From positions 62,001 to 126,000 of the forward strand of contig WNNJ02001928.1 of assembly GCA_012934845.2 (NCBI GenBank): a stretch of DNA of 64,000 nucleotides, in the 5' to 3' direction. Both the position numbers and the translations under genes were made by a program. Shown here one piece after another: positions 1 through 11,980 of this stretch. The notes beneath the pieces are model-generated. The model ran no database searches. It had not been told where the DNA came from and saw only the letters and a program-made list of their open reading frames with translations. This DNA is from Pomphorhynchus laevis (lineage: Eukaryota; Acanthocephala; Palaeacanthocephala; Echinorhynchida; Pomphorhynchidae). Every line of letters starts with the position of its first letter. Position 1 is the first letter of the stretch.

Positions 1-921
1 ATTAATCTACAAAATCAATTCGTGCTGTTAAATTTATTAATCATTTTTCCTCGATGCGGTTTACAAAGCCCGTTGTAATGGCTTTGTAATGCACTTAATG
101 GAGCTAGAGCATTTTCTATAAGCATTTTTATATTGAATGTTGTACAGTTTTGTTTTTATTTAATATATTTAACTGTTTAATTATATATTTATATTAATTA
201 TATATAATATTGTATATATAAAATACAAAACATGAATGAAGACAACAATATAACGAAAATTTTCATTTATATGTTCGTGTTGTGTATGTCAGCAATTTGC
301 TTTACGGCATAATTCATTCAATTAAGTGAATTAAAGTCCGATAAAGTATTTATGGGAAAAATTGATAATTTGAACACTTAATTTATTTAAGGAAATGAAA
401 CAAAATTATCATTCTCTAAAAGTGGTTGCCGATTCTGAAAAACAGCTTTCAATATTCTAATTTAATTGATAAATTCTCTCTTCTGAGAGAATTTCAAAAC
501 TTGTGTTTTAATCTAATCTATCTGAATCAAGCATTTTTGTGTGAACACATTTGGATGTGCAGATTCATAAGTCATAAAATAAGTTGCTTAGAATTTGGCT
601 TCAACAGTATTGTTTTCGTTTCTTCCAAAATATATCCGAATATTTTTAAAATTCATTGCTCTCTTTAAAATGGTTCCGTTTCATATTGCAAGATTATTTA
701 CTCCCGATAATTTTAGCTATCATAAAGCATCTCTATATTTTCAAATTACTCAAAACATAAGACTTGCTGCCAGGTAGCTATGCTTTTTAATTTTGCGAAG
801 ACTATTCTTAATCTTGCTAAGATTTGTTGTAAATTATAAAATGAAAGGTTTATGATTTTAAAAATTAACTTCGCATAATCATCTGGCAAAATATCGCAGA
901 TAGATGAAGTGACCAGATCCT
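1..921. other. AT-rich non-coding DNA, nothing recognised
   Basis: Short open frames of 60-80 codons occur around 426-777, but they have low-complexity, AT-driven composition and no motif I recognise. I see no repeat family from elsewhere in the window here. Confidence 0.5.
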
Positions 922-1210
922 TGTTTAAATAAGTTTTAAATAAAATATTGAACTATTTAAGTAAAAAAAGACTTATAATTCATTTAAGTGATGAAATGAT
1001 AACTATTCTAAGAAGCACTGTTCCACGTGATATATGAGTTTTAAATCAAATACATAACTAGTTAAGTTAAAATAGACTGTGTAATTAACTTGAGGGATAA
1101 AGTGATAACTTTTATAAGCACTGAGCCTTGCCTAAATGCCTTTAAAATAAAATATAAAAGTATTTAAGTTAAAATAGACTTTGTAATACACTTAAGGGAT
1201 AAAGTGTATT
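922..1210. repeat. Degenerate tandem repeat, about 95 bp x 3
   Basis: Three successive blocks share the order 'tttaaat-aaata', 'tttaagttaaaatagact', 'taattcacttaagggat', 'aaagtgataac' and 'aagcactg'. They start near 922, 1025 and 1135. Identity is only moderate, so this is an old tandem array. No coding potential is apparent. Confidence 0.65.
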
Positions 1211-1224
1211 GAAAACTAGTTTCC

Positions 1225-1253
1225 AGTAATGAAAACTGAAAGTTTTCATTACT
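1225..1253. repeat. Perfect 13-bp hairpin, 3-nt loop
   Basis: AGTAATGAAAACT (1225-1237) is followed after GAA by its exact reverse complement (1241-1253). It is one of several short perfect foldbacks in this window. Confidence 0.85.
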
Positions 1254-2329
1254 ATTTACTAAAATGATTCATTCTCTTAATTTTCACTCAATCCAAGGTT
1301 ATGATTGTAAGCCAAAAATAAACTCAAATGTAATTTTAAGTTAAAAAGTAATTTTTAAGTAAATATATTCAGATTCTTAGCCCATGTTTTAAACATAAAT
1401 TGAATAAATTAAATTCAATAAAAATTATATATTTGTGATCAATTTTGATATGTATTGATAAGTATTGATATTATATTAATAATATAATATCAATGTATTA
1501 TATTAGCATTAATATATCATATTAATTTTAATTTCATAAGTAATGAAATAGTAAGTTATTATTAATAAATAACTTATTTCATAAGTTATTTATTTAATAA
1601 TAAATAATTAATAAATAATTAATAATTAATAATTAATAATTAAAAATAATAAGTAATAAATAATTTCATTTAATAATAAATATTTCATTCAAAATAAATA
1701 AGTAATTTTATTTTAATTAAAAATTTTACCGATTTGAATTCTTGATTATGTATTTATTGTTTTAGCAAATATTTTAGCAAATGTTTTAGCAAATATTTTA
1801 TTTTTCAAATATTTTAAAGTTGATTTAATTTAATTCGTTTTGTTTTCGAATTACAACTCCACAATTTTCTACTCGCTTAGTTTTTCGAATTGTTTTATTG
1901 AATTGCATAATTTAATTTTAATCTTTCTACAGAAAATATTGTAAATATTTGAATTTTAATTTATTCTAAAGCAATACTCGACCGGAGAAATGCTGACAGG
2001 ACAATTGAAAAATCTGGCAATTTCAACTATTACCAACGTTATTTCAGAACATCAAAGAAAAAGAAAATTGGTTACTGATGAAATTCTTGACTATTTCATG
2101 ACTCCCCGTTCATTCTTCTAAGACAGCATTGGGCTCTTTCTTTGAAAGTGGCACAAATAATTCTGTTCTTGTTAAATAATCGACATCGCTTATAAATTGA
2201 TTTGTTCGCTTTATTTCAAACACCTAGAACATAAATATTTTTTAGAACTGAATTTTTAACTACCAGCTATTGAACTTGCTGTATAAAACTGTTTAAAATA
2301 AAGTTGTTGTAAATATTTAATTATATATA
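1254..2329. other. AT-rich non-coding DNA with simple runs
   Basis: It contains runs of TTAATAA-type simple sequence (1500-1700) and a small triplicated 'ttttagcaaata' unit near 1760-1800. No gene was found. Confidence 0.5.
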
Positions 2330-2470
2330 TTTGATATATCAAATCAGATAACTGAGTATATGTATAAAAATACTAATAAAAATAAAGATAACTAATAAAT
2401 GATTACATAAGATTTTATAGAATTTATTATATCAAGTTAAAATTTAAAATTGAAATTTTGAATACATGTT
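2330..2470 (-). mobile_element. Naiad pseudo-LTR tail fragment (reverse)
   Basis: The start 'aaatcagataactgagta' is a diverged reverse copy of the Naiad pseudo-LTR terminus (forward 'actcagttagctgattt'). It leads into 'tatatcaagttaaaattt', the reverse of the pseudo-LTR 'aacttgat' tract. It is old and short. Confidence 0.5.
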
Positions 2471-2705
2471 CTATACAATAACCATGAAGTGAATTTTAAT
2501 AATTTGAGCATGCTTGAAACATAAGCTAATTATTTCCGTCGAATTATACTCGAATCACTTCACATCAATGCTACAGTGGAAAAGAGACAGGACAATAAGT
2601 CTCACTATATTTTTAAAATACAAAATGATTATAACATATTTGAGAGTCTTGAATTCTTGTTGAATTCTACGTACTATGTAAAACGACAAACTTGTATAAG
2701 ATTAT

Positions 2706-2779
2706 ATCATTTGGTCGGCTTCATCAATAATCCTAGTGTGAATTCACACGAGGATAATTGATGAAGCCGATCAAATGAT
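2706..2779. repeat. 74-bp near-perfect palindrome without spacer
   Basis: The arm 2706-2742 matches the reverse complement of 2743-2779 at 34 of 37 positions by hand alignment. The centre is GTGTGAATTCACAC. It is flanked by short direct repeats of 'ataagattatatca' (about 2695-2708 and 2814-2827), which belong to the surrounding Naiad pseudo-LTR sequence. A small open frame across it is a by-product. Confidence 0.85.
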
Positions 2780-2812
2780 GATACTCGCTCGTGTATGCAA
2801 TTGTTCATTCAA

Positions 2813-3200
2813 TAAGATTATATCAAGTTAAAATAAAAAATTGAAATTTAAAATAAAAGTTAATTTTTATGAATTGACAAATAAATAACATACGATGTAT
2901 AAGAATAAAGATTAGAGATCATAAGGAGGAATTGCTATGTTATCAGGTTTCATCCTCTATTCCTAGATTTAACATAGTAGCAGGGCCAAATACGCGCTAA
3001 TGACGTCTTTCCTCTGATTAAATTTGATTATTTATAGTATCTTATTCTAATACAAAGTATATAGTTTATTATTTATAAAAATGTTTCGCTTTAAATTTAA
3101 AATGTATTTTTAATAATATTTTGTTGATTTGTATATTGTAAATTAAATATTTTTATAATATTTTGTTTTAATATTAAAACAATATAACATAATATATTGT
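2813..3200 (-). mobile_element. Naiad 3' end and pseudo-LTR remnant (reverse)
   Basis: On the minus strand this reads as the degraded end of the Naiad RT ('ttattatttataaaaat', near 3090), followed by the structured pseudo-LTR module (about 2925-2993, with 'catagtagcagggcc' and 'aggaggaattgctatg') and the 'ttgacaaataaataac' segment. It is older than the other copies. Confidence 0.65.
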
Positions 3201-3689
3201 ATACAATATATTATTTAAAAATTTAAATCTTTTAGGCTTAAGAGTTTAAATATTAAATATTTAATAAATATTTAATAAAATTTTGTTGATGTATAATTCT
3301 ACATCATAAAACTTGATTGAAAATTAGCAGAAAAATAATGTCGTATCAATAATGCATTTATATTACCATTTATAGTACCATTTATATTACCGATAAAAAC
3401 ACGATTTTTGAAACAATCGATCTTATAAATTTTATACTCAAAACTACGACTGAAAACTAGAAAGTAGTTACTTTTATACAATGAAAGAAATAAGTTAATT
3501 AAAAGGTAATTCAGAGAATAGTTACTTTTACAATTTATTTATTAATTTATCAATTAATTTATTTAAACTATATATTACTTTAACTATAATTACTCAAGAG
3601 AAAATAGTTACTTTAAAAATATGCTACTTAAAATATAGGAGAAAATATTTAATTTAGACGCTATATAATTTCAATATTATCTTTTTGTT

Positions 3690-3986
3690 TATATGAATAA
3701 AATACTTAAAGTAATTAAAGCACATTTTAAAAAATATTGCAAGGTAATCGAAATTAATACTGGTATAAAACACTATTTCAGTATTAATTCTACAAAAGAA
3801 TTTTTAGAACAGACAAAAGGAATAAATTTTCAAAATATAAATACATACGATTTTAGTACTCTTTATACAAATCTAGATTTAGTAGATATTAAAGAAGCGT
3901 TGGTAAAATTAATTAATCTTATATTCGGAAAAAGATATACATATATATGTTATAATAATTATAACGCCTATCTAGCAAAAATTAAA

Positions 3987-4055
<69 letters not shown>

Positions 4056-4737
4056 ATAAAATTGAATTAATAGAATCCTTAAATATTTTGATAAATCAAA
4101 ATTATTTAAAAGTAGGACATCTATATTTAGACAAGTAAAAGGTGTTCCAATGGGTGGTAATAGTAGCCCAATTATAGCTGACTTGTTTTTAAGCTTTATA
4201 GAATATGAATTTGTTCATAACTGTTTAAAAACTAAATCTAAACAATATAAATATATGAAATATATGTTTCGATACATTGATGATATATGTGTATTTAATT
4301 CTAATAATTGTTTTTCAATTAGTGGAAAAATTTATCCTGAAAGCCTTATTCTTAACAAAACCAATATTAATGATAAAGAAGGTGTATATCTAGACATGAA
4401 CATTAAATTAACATTAACTAAAACTACTATTAATTTATATCGTAAAGATGACATATTTAAATTTACAAGAAACATATTTTTGCATGAGCATTCATGCATA
4501 CCATATAATATAAAATATAATACATTAAATAATGAAATTTTAAGAATTGCAACAATATGTAATGATATTGGCTTTCTTCAAAATCATTTAAATAATTTAA
4601 TAGATACATATTTTAAACTAGGTTACTATAAAAATAACATCAAGCAGAAAATAGTAAAATATATAAATCAACACAATAATATAAAGAATAAATTTAAACT
4701 CTTAAGTGGCAAATTTTTATGGATGGATACTAAATAA
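3690..4737 (+). pseudogene. Naiad Penelope-like RT, 5'-truncated
   Basis: This is the RT part only; the endonuclease and linker are missing. It starts at the same methionine region ('MNKILKVIKAHF') as the other copies. Motif A (YDFSTLYT) lies in the first block. After 4150 the second block carries motif B (GVPMGGNSSPIIADLFL) and the catalytic motif C (FRYIDDICVF). The blocks are separated by a (TA)n expansion and are not in one frame, so this copy is dead. Penelope-like RTs copy the element's RNA and are related to telomerase RT. A pseudo-LTR follows directly. It probably arose by 5' truncation at insertion. Confidence 0.85.
3992..4054. repeat. (TA)n microsatellite inside Naiad RT
   Basis: About 31 TA units replace the segment that reads 'aaataaatataaatatatg' in the other Naiad copies. 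It arose after insertion, by expansion of a TA-rich codon run between RT motifs A and B. Confidence 0.95.
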
Positions 4738-5104
4738 TATACTTTGCATTAAAATAAGATACTAGATAGTTTAATCAGAGGAAATACATCATTAGCACGT
4801 ATTTGGCCCCGCTGCAATGTTGGGTAGAGGAGTAAGTGGCCGAAACCTGATAGCATAGCAGTTCCTCCTGATGACCTCTAATTCTTATTCTGATACAACG
4901 TCTGTTATTTATTAGTCAATTCATAAAAATGACGTTTATTTTAAATTTTATTTTTTATTTTTATTTTTTTAACTTGATTTAAATTATAGAAAATCTAAAA
5001 ACAATTATTAATTTTATTATTTAATTATTAAATTTTGATTTAACATTATTATGTTTTGTTTGTTTTATAATTATATTAAATACGTAGATTCAGTTAGCTG
5101 ATTT
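4738..5104 (+). mobile_element. Naiad pseudo-LTR (3' copy)
   Basis: It begins after the RT stop and contains the structured module (about 4775-4873). It continues through 'ctgttatttattagtcaatt' and a T-rich tract to the terminus 'cagttagctgattt'. Two of the module helices carry mismatches here (GGCCCC/GTGGCC and CTGCAATG/CATAGCAG), in keeping with the decayed state of this copy. A 12-bp palindrome, CTAGAATTCTAG, follows the end. Confidence 0.8.
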
Positions 5105-6030
5105 GATCTAGAATTCTAGCATTTTTCGAGTTATTTTTAAAATCATTAGAAGAAGGATACTGATTAGTTTAAAATTGCCAGTAAAATACTTCATCGAATT
5201 AATCTCGTTATTCTATCTTAATTGAATATTGTAGTTACATTTAAAGTTGCGAATCTATTGAATAGGAAAAGCATTTAAAATTACTGAAAAAGTATTTATT
5301 TTAAAAACGAAATAAGAACCACCGAACAAGCTATTTACTTTATTACGGAATAAGTTGGTTACTTTTAAATCTACAGAACAAGATATTTCTTTTTATTTCG
5401 TACTTCACATATTGAAGACTTTCCAGTAGATGAAAGGCGTATCTCGATCCTCTAATGCATCGCGAGATTATCCTTTCAAGTAATATCCTTCTTGAACGTA
5501 ATGTTGATATAACGTCCGAATATCTTGTATCTGTTCTTTCAGACCTAATTTTTGCAATCCGTTTTAAAATGCCCTCAGTTTGCTTGCTAGCACTGCCGGA
5601 CTTTGATAGTATGACAGGAATGAAGGATGCACGTTCGATTTCTATTATTCGTTCGATATATTTATTCTTTTTGCGGCATTCGTGATATTTAAAACATGAT
5701 AATTAATTATTAATTATTATGACAAATAATAATAATCACTATTATGATTATTATTCGCAACTGTATCTATGCGTATACCTCTAAGGCAAACCATATGTGT
5801 AATAAACGAATATGTGTAATAAAAATACAAGAAAATCCGCGTTTACGTTTTTGGAGAGCATTGATGAAATTATTCTTCTCCTATGAAATGTGCTTGAAAT
5901 GCTAACAATGATATGCTAGCTTCAAATGCTGCTTTCAGGTTATAAATCAGATCAGCTAACAAGATAAGCTTTATCTTATTTTTAAAAATAGCATTAAAAT
6001 AATAAAATAATGAATAATTATTAACTTTAT
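5105..6030. other. Non-coding DNA, no supported gene
   Basis: A 76-codon open frame at 5455-5685 has more even base composition than its surroundings, but I recognise nothing in it and see no splice or promoter context. Near 5948, 'aaatcagatcagctaac' resembles a reversed Naiad terminus. Confidence 0.4.
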
Positions 6031-6133
6031 ATTAATTATTATAAAATATTTTATATAATTTATATCAAGTTAAAATGTAAAATAGATATTTAAAAGAAAA
6101 ATCAATTCTTACGAATTGACTTATAAATAACAG
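6031..6133 (-). repeat. 103-bp direct repeat, left copy (Naiad tail)
   Basis: It is nearly identical to 7344-7446 and reads as a reversed Naiad pseudo-LTR tail variant ('caattcttacgaattgac', 'ttataaataacag'). Together the two copies bracket the endonuclease fragment. Confidence 0.8.
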
Positions 6134-6159
6134 AACAATTAGAAATATTATATCTTTTA

Positions 6160-7105
6160 ATTTTAGATCTTTTAAATGTAACAGAAAAAATGGTATAGTT
6201 TGTGATGTTATAAATAATAATTGTATCGTAAGTAATACGACAAACAAATGTTTTTCATTAAATATTAATAATAATTGTAACTGCAATACCGCAGGTGTAG
6301 TGTATCTAATACAATGCACATGTGGATTGCAATATATAGGAAAAACATATCAAATGTTAAAAACTAGGTTTAGGCAACACATATATAATATACAGCATAA
6401 TAGTCAAACTATATTTCATAAACATATGAGATTAATAGGACATGATATTAAAAACTGTAAATTATTTATTTTAGAACATATTATCGAAGAAAACATTTCA
6501 ATATTAAATCAAAAACTATTAGAAAAAGAAGATTTTTGGATTAAAACGCTTAATTCCATGTACCCATTAGGATTGAATGACGTGGTATAAAGTATTGGCA
6601 GAAGTAGTATGGTAAATAATAAAGAACTAGATTATAATAATCCGGTTAAACGCAAACCAAGAAGTCATGGTGATAAAAGGAATAGGAAAAATAGAGTTAA
6701 AAATATTAAAAAAGATATGTATATAAATGAACAATTAGAAATATTAAAACAACTTTTAAGTGATAATAAGCTAAAAGATCTTTATGTAAATATAAGAAGT
6801 TTTTCTAAAGATATCATATGTTCAATAAATCAAAAATTAATTAACGACTATGATAGGCTAAGTTGTATAATAGACAGTTATTGTAATATAAAATACTATA
6901 ATCGGATAATAAATGTTAAAAAATAACAATAAGAAATATACATTGACCATAAAATTCATTAATAAATGTATAGATAACATAAATATAGGTAGACTTTCAA
7001 ATAATTCTAAAAGTAAAGAAATAATAGGATCAGATTTAAGCAAACATATTCCTAAAATAAGGTATAATTTGTTACCGCCATTATGACGGAGAATTTGTAA
7101 TTATA
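6160..7105 (+). pseudogene. Naiad GIY-YIG endonuclease fragment
   Basis: This is the N-terminal third of a Naiad protein. It reads from FKCNRKNGIVCD through the GIY-YIG core (VVYLIQCTCGLQYIGKT) and the conserved Arg (KTRFRQH) to the Glu-bearing segment (EKEDFWIKTLN), then a basic linker (KRKPRSHGDKRNRKNR). GIY-YIG nucleases nick target DNA for element insertion. It is closely similar to 29.27-30.2 kb but has several breaks and stops just before the CxC linker. Bracketing by 103-bp direct repeats suggests a tandem or templated insertion rather than a simple 5' truncation, which would have kept the 3' end. Confidence 0.85.
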
Positions 7106-7343
7106 AATAATTGAAAACGGACGAAACATTTTTAATTACATGAGAGATCAGATCAGGTAATCTTGTCTAAATTAAACGTAATGATAAATAAAAAATAATA
7201 AATAATAAATAATTGTTATACAACATTTTCTAAAGTTATATTAATAAAAAATTGATATTTAAAATAAAAATTAACTAAATAAAAATTAAATAAAATTAAT
7301 AATAAATTTAAAAATTTAATTATTAAATTTTTATTTAATAAAA

Positions 7344-7446
7344 ATTAATTATTATAAAATATTTTATATAATTTATATCAAGTTAAAATTTAAAATAGAT
7401 ATTTAAAAGAAAAATCAATTCTTACGAATTGACTTATAAATAACAG
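7344..7446 (-). repeat. 103-bp direct repeat, right copy
   Basis: This is the partner of 6031-6133. After it the two flanks diverge ('cagacgatgaataaa' here, 'cagaacaattag' on the left). Confidence 0.8.
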
Positions 7447-7869
7447 ACGATGAATAAAAATAAAAATTAGAATGCAATTAAAATATCGACGATATTTTAT
7501 TTATTTGGCCTGGTGTTGACAATAGAATTTAACGAACCCTTAAAATTTTATTTTTCATCCCTATTATACTTTCTTAATTTACAATTTACTTTGTAACTAC
7601 ATTGATACTGAAATTTATAGAAAGCCGTAATCAAAACTAGTAAATTCAAGAAGTTCTCATTATGAAGTGATTTAATGTATTAAATAAAGCTATACGAATT
7701 AAAAATTTGTGTTCAAGTTCTGTATATTTTGAAAGACAAATAAGCAACGAATAAAATACAAATAGAAGACTTTAACGACAAATTAAAAAACATTAAATCA
7801 GACACGTAAGGAAAATGTACAGAATAGATTGTTTAAATGGATGTCCATATGTTTAATATAGATATATTT
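7447..7869. other. AT-rich spacer, no gene
   Basis: No recognisable coding or repeat content was found. It ends at a hairpin that abuts the LINE. Confidence 0.5.
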
Positions 7870-7893
7870 ATATGACATATTTATATGTCATAT
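7870..7893. repeat. 11-bp hairpin at LINE 5' edge
   Basis: ATATGACATAT (7870-7880), loop TT, then its reverse complement to 7893. LINE homology begins just downstream. Confidence 0.75.
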
Positions 7894-8657
7894 GACTACT
7901 ACAGTTATCCTGCTCCTCTACTTCTGTATCACACACGACCACACAGACCAATACTGTTTAAGATGTTTCACTTGCATCAACACCTGACTTCGCATCTTAT
8001 AATCTTATTATTGAACCTACTCTCTCACACACTCCTCGTTTCAACTACGTACAAAATTTCCATTAATCTTTCTCATTCTAATAATGCTAACGGTAAAACT
8101 TTTCATCTCGTACCTCCTCTTTTCTATTCCTGCCGCAATCTAAATAAATCTCAAACTTCTTTATTCTCGTCACGTACTCCTTACTCTACCTCCCCTGTAT
8201 CACCTCTCAATAATTTACACCCTTCCATCAAAATCATTTCCAGTAACATTTCCGATCAACTGATTAAACACTCCATTCCTGTCACTCATGCCCCAACCTA
8301 TCTTAATTCTCATTACTATAACTCCCACGTATCACTTTCCAATAATCAACATCTTCCATCAAAATCATTTCCAGTAACATTTCCGATCAACTGATTCAAC
8401 ACTCCACTCCTGTAACACATGCCCCAGCCTATCGTAATTCTCCTACCTCTACAGTCCACGTGTCACTTCTAAATAATTTACATCCTTCCTTCAAAATCAT
8501 CTCCAGTCACATCTCTGATCAACCGTGTCAACACCCCACTCCTGTCACACTTGCTCCAACCAATCTTAATTTTCTATCAAGCACCCTGTCATTTCCACTT
8601 CTATCTGCTCATATGCCTCGACTCCTACCAGCTCTGTCCGTTCACCACTTCCACTAA
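7890..8657 (+). pseudogene. LINE ORF1 fragment with tandem repeats
   Basis: It is rich in Ser, Thr, Asn and Pro, with three tandem blocks of about 130 bp. Each block encodes a variant of 'NNLHPSIKIISSNISDQ' followed by 'TPVTHAPT' (starts near 8204, 8332 and 8462). The longer LINE copy has two blocks of about 102 bp. The N-terminal Cys finger seen in that copy is missing. ORF1 proteins of this group are thought to bind RNA; this copy cannot be a full protein. Confidence 0.65.
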
Positions 8658-8659
8658 AT

Positions 8660-11336
8660 CGTTTAAACACTCGCTCCATTCTTCATAAAGCTGATATGGT
8701 TCTTGATATCTTCGATCAATTATCTATCGATATTCTCTGCATTACCGAATCATGGCACTCTGACTCTGACGATCTTGTTATTCGTCGTCTATGTCGCTCT
8801 GGTTGTTCTTTAGTTGAATCAGCTCGTCCAATTGTCTCTTCCACATCTACTGCTTCTAACCATGGTGGTATCGATGCCATTGCTCGTCACCCAACGTCTC
8901 TACGTAAAATTAATGCTAACATCCGCTGCACTTCTTTAGAATTGCTAATATGCAAATCATCAACTCCTTTCCCTCTTGAACTTGTGATTGTATACCGTCC
9001 AGGCTCAGCTGCCCCCTCACGTATGCTCTTTAGCGAGCATCCAAATCTTCTTTCTCACTGTTTATTGTCTAATACTCCTTTTGTTCTCGGTGACTTTAAC
9101 ATTCGTCTTGATCTACCGGCAAATTACTTTCAACAAGCCCAACTAATATACTCGGCGGTGCTCTCGACATCATTGCTGTTCCTAACTGCTTTTATGACTA
9201 TACCTCCTTGTCAATTACTGATCCTGGTTTGTCCGATCTTTTTTTTGTCACTCTTACTCGTATCCATCCTCCTTCTCCGCCTCCACCATTATCCACATCA
9301 AGTCGACCCTGGAAACTTCTCGATATCCCTATTCTCTGCACAGCCTTACTTAATTCTTCACTCTTTTCACTTCCTCTTAACTATCTCTCTCCCGATGATC
9401 TCTGCATTCTGTTTGATTCTGAACTTACGTCGATCCTCAATAACCTTCTGCCTAGTCGCCTACGACGTTCTCAGCGCTTGCACCATGCTTCCTGGTTCAA
9501 TTCTGACTGTAGTCTTTCTAAGCGTCGACTCCGTCACTCTTTTCGTATGTATAATCGCTTTCTTAAACGTTCTCCCAACTCACTCACTCCAAATCTCCAT
9601 GATTCCTACTTTTCTCTACGCCGTTCACATCTTATTCTTATACGTACTAAACGTACTCTCTTTTGGCGAAATCAACTCGAGTCATCTTCCAACTCTAAAT
9701 CTCATTGGAAAATCTTAAACTCAATTCTTTCACGATCATCTACTTCTTGTAATATAAATCCTGATGAATTTTCTTCTTATCTACAAACGAAGCTATCTAA
9801 TTTACTTTCCCTACTACCCGTAGCCCCCTTGTACCCACTTTTCTTTTTAAATACTTCCATCCCAGAGCTATTCCACCTTCTTCCCGTTTCATCTGATGAA
9901 GTTTCTTCGGTTCTGCTGTCATTACCTAATAAAACATCTCCTTCTGACCCAATTCCAACTCACTTGCTTAAAAATATCTGCTCCTCTATCTCACCCTTCC
10001 TAACCACATTGTTCAACTCGTCCATCCGCCGCCGTACATTTCCTTCCATCTGGAAATGCGCCACTGTTCGTCCTCTCATCAAAAAGCAATATCTCGACTC
10101 CACACTACCATCTTCGTACCGTCCAATCTAACTTCTCCCAACCCTCTCTAAACTCCTTAAGCAACTCATTCTAAAGCAAGTTAATGCATATCTCTTTTCC
10201 TCTTTTTCATCCTTTCTGAGTCATTTTTCGCTCTTATCACTCACAAAAATTCATGTCTTAAAGTTTATAACGACTTACTCTTCTAACGCGATCAAAAATT
10301 ATTTAGTGTGATAGTTTCTCTTGATCTATCATCTGCTTTTGACATCTTCGATCACTCGATTCTTCTACATCGCCTTCGTCATGATTATGGCTTCTCTTTA
10401 CCCACTGTATCATGGTTTTCTTCATATCTGTCAAACCGTACATTTCGCATCTATTCTAACTCTTCTCTCTCCCATCCTTCATCCATCCCGACCCGTGTTT
10501 TACAAGGCTCCGTATTAGGCCATATGTTTTTATTTCTTCCTCTCGGTCACTTGTCTTCGATTTCTCATACATTTAACTTCCACGTTATGCAATATGCTAA
10601 TGACATTCTGATCTATCCTCACGCACCTGCTTATCGTATTCATGATCTTAGTGTTTCTGTTTCCAACTGTCTTGTCTCAATTTACAATCATATTTATTTT
10701 AATTAATCATTTTATTCCCTTTGCCTTTCTCTGAATCCTAATAAATCAAAAATAATTTGAATCCTTCCTCGACGCTTCGACTTAGAACCTCCTTCCGTAT
10801 CATTAAATTCCACAATTCTTCCTATTGTTGATAATCTCGTTTTCCTAGGCTTTCATTTAGAAAACCGACTTTCACTTAAACCTATTGTTAGAGATAAAGT
10901 ACGTTCATCTACCTTGATTCTCCGCAACCTCCGTCAAGTTCGTAGATTGATCGATTTCCCTTCTTGTATGACTATCATATCTTCTCTCCTTTTTTCTAGA
11001 CTCGATTATTGTCTTGGTCTATTTTCCAACTTACCTAAATCCACTCTTCTTCCCCTACAACCCATAGTCAACACAGCCGTCCGAGTTATCCTCCTTCTTT
11101 GTTGTTTTGATCATATATCCTACCATCTTGTTTCTCTCGACAATTCTCGTACTGTGTACTGTGCTCTGCATTTTCGTAATTCCCTTCTTTTACATGTCCC
11201 AAACTACTCTACCTCTTTTTACTTCCGCTCCTTCGCCGTAGCTGCTGTTCTCTGGTTTAATCATCTACCCATTCATATCCGCCAATCAACATCAATGTCG
11301 TGCTTCAAACGCCAAATCCAATTCCATTTCAATTAA
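8660..11336 (+). pseudogene. LINE ORF2: APE endonuclease and RT, decayed
   Basis: Endonuclease landmarks are the N-terminal stretch with 'DILCITESWHSDSDD' and an intact 'VLGDFNIR' near 9090-9115. RT follows in other frames: 'KTSPSDPIPTHLLKNI' near 9930-9980, 'SLDLSSAFDIFDHS' near 10313 and 'GSVLGHMF' near 10510. Motif C is near 10590, where YADD has become YAND, so RT activity is lost. The C-terminus (WFNHLPIHIRQ, FKRQIQFHFN) matches the second LINE. At least four frame changes are present. Confidence 0.8.
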
Positions 11337-11440
11337 ATGTTTAATCTGTGACTTTTTGCTTTTTTTGTTAGTGGTCATGCAAGCGTGCACTTGGCACGCA
11401 TTTGCCACGTTAAATAAATTATTATTTCATTTTTATTTCT

Positions 11441-11569
11441 ATTTGCTACAACGACTCAATTCCGACCGAACTTGCTTAGGGTTGTAGTCTCTGAACAAAA
11501 ACATTTCCCTGAGGATTCAAGACGGCTTTTGAACGCACTCTTTACTAGTTTAAATATATAATCTTACGC
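11441..11569. other. Short spacer / 5' leader of RLE element
   Basis: It is less AT-rich than the background and runs into the first ATG of the RLE-type element. It may be that element's 5' UTR. Confidence 0.3.
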
Positions 11570-11980
11570 ATGCCCAAAGGTATTCATTCGTCCACAATCA
11601 TATGTTGCAAGTGCAACACAAATGCAGCAAAATGCTTGAGATGTGGTTGTGCTAAAGCCGGTAGATAGTGTATCAATTGCGCAGCTCCGAATTGTTGTCG
11701 ATTATCCCTAATGCTCCTTTAGCAGTAGGCAACATTAGGAGACCGTTGGTGACGACCGATCTTATCTCCAATATATCGCAATCGTACCAGAATTCGAATG
11801 GCCAAATAGATTCCAATACGAATGATCCGAAGCAGGTTTCCACTCATAGAAAACAACTATCTCTGCAAGACATTTACGAAAATGTTATTTTATGGCGACC
11901 AAATATATTATCTATACCTAAATGTAATGCCAACAGTGATTTTGTAGGGTTAATAGCCGATCTAGTAGAACATTTTGATG

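Larger units (their letters stand above)
7890..11440 (+). mobile_element. CR1/L2-group LINE, copy 1 (decayed)
   Basis: It is colinear with the LINE at 19.56-25.62 kb but 5'-truncated: the VNTR leader and the ORF1 zinc finger are absent. Order: ORF1 repeat region (7890-8657), a deletion of about 0.5 kb relative to the longer copy that fuses ORF1 to ORF2, APE endonuclease (8660-9200), RT (about 9350-11336) and a 3' UTR. The 3' UTR has a terminal hairpin (GCGTGC/GCACGC, about 11385-11401) and ends in 'taaataaattattattt'. The simple-repeat tail is typical of CR1/L2 elements. No clear target-site duplication was seen. Confidence 0.85.

Noticed and set aside
426-777. Two overlapping 60-80-codon frames near the start
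   Set aside because: Low-complexity composition expected by chance at this A+T content, and no motif.
2576-2761. 61-codon frame
   Set aside because: It runs through the 74-bp palindrome and into a Naiad remnant.
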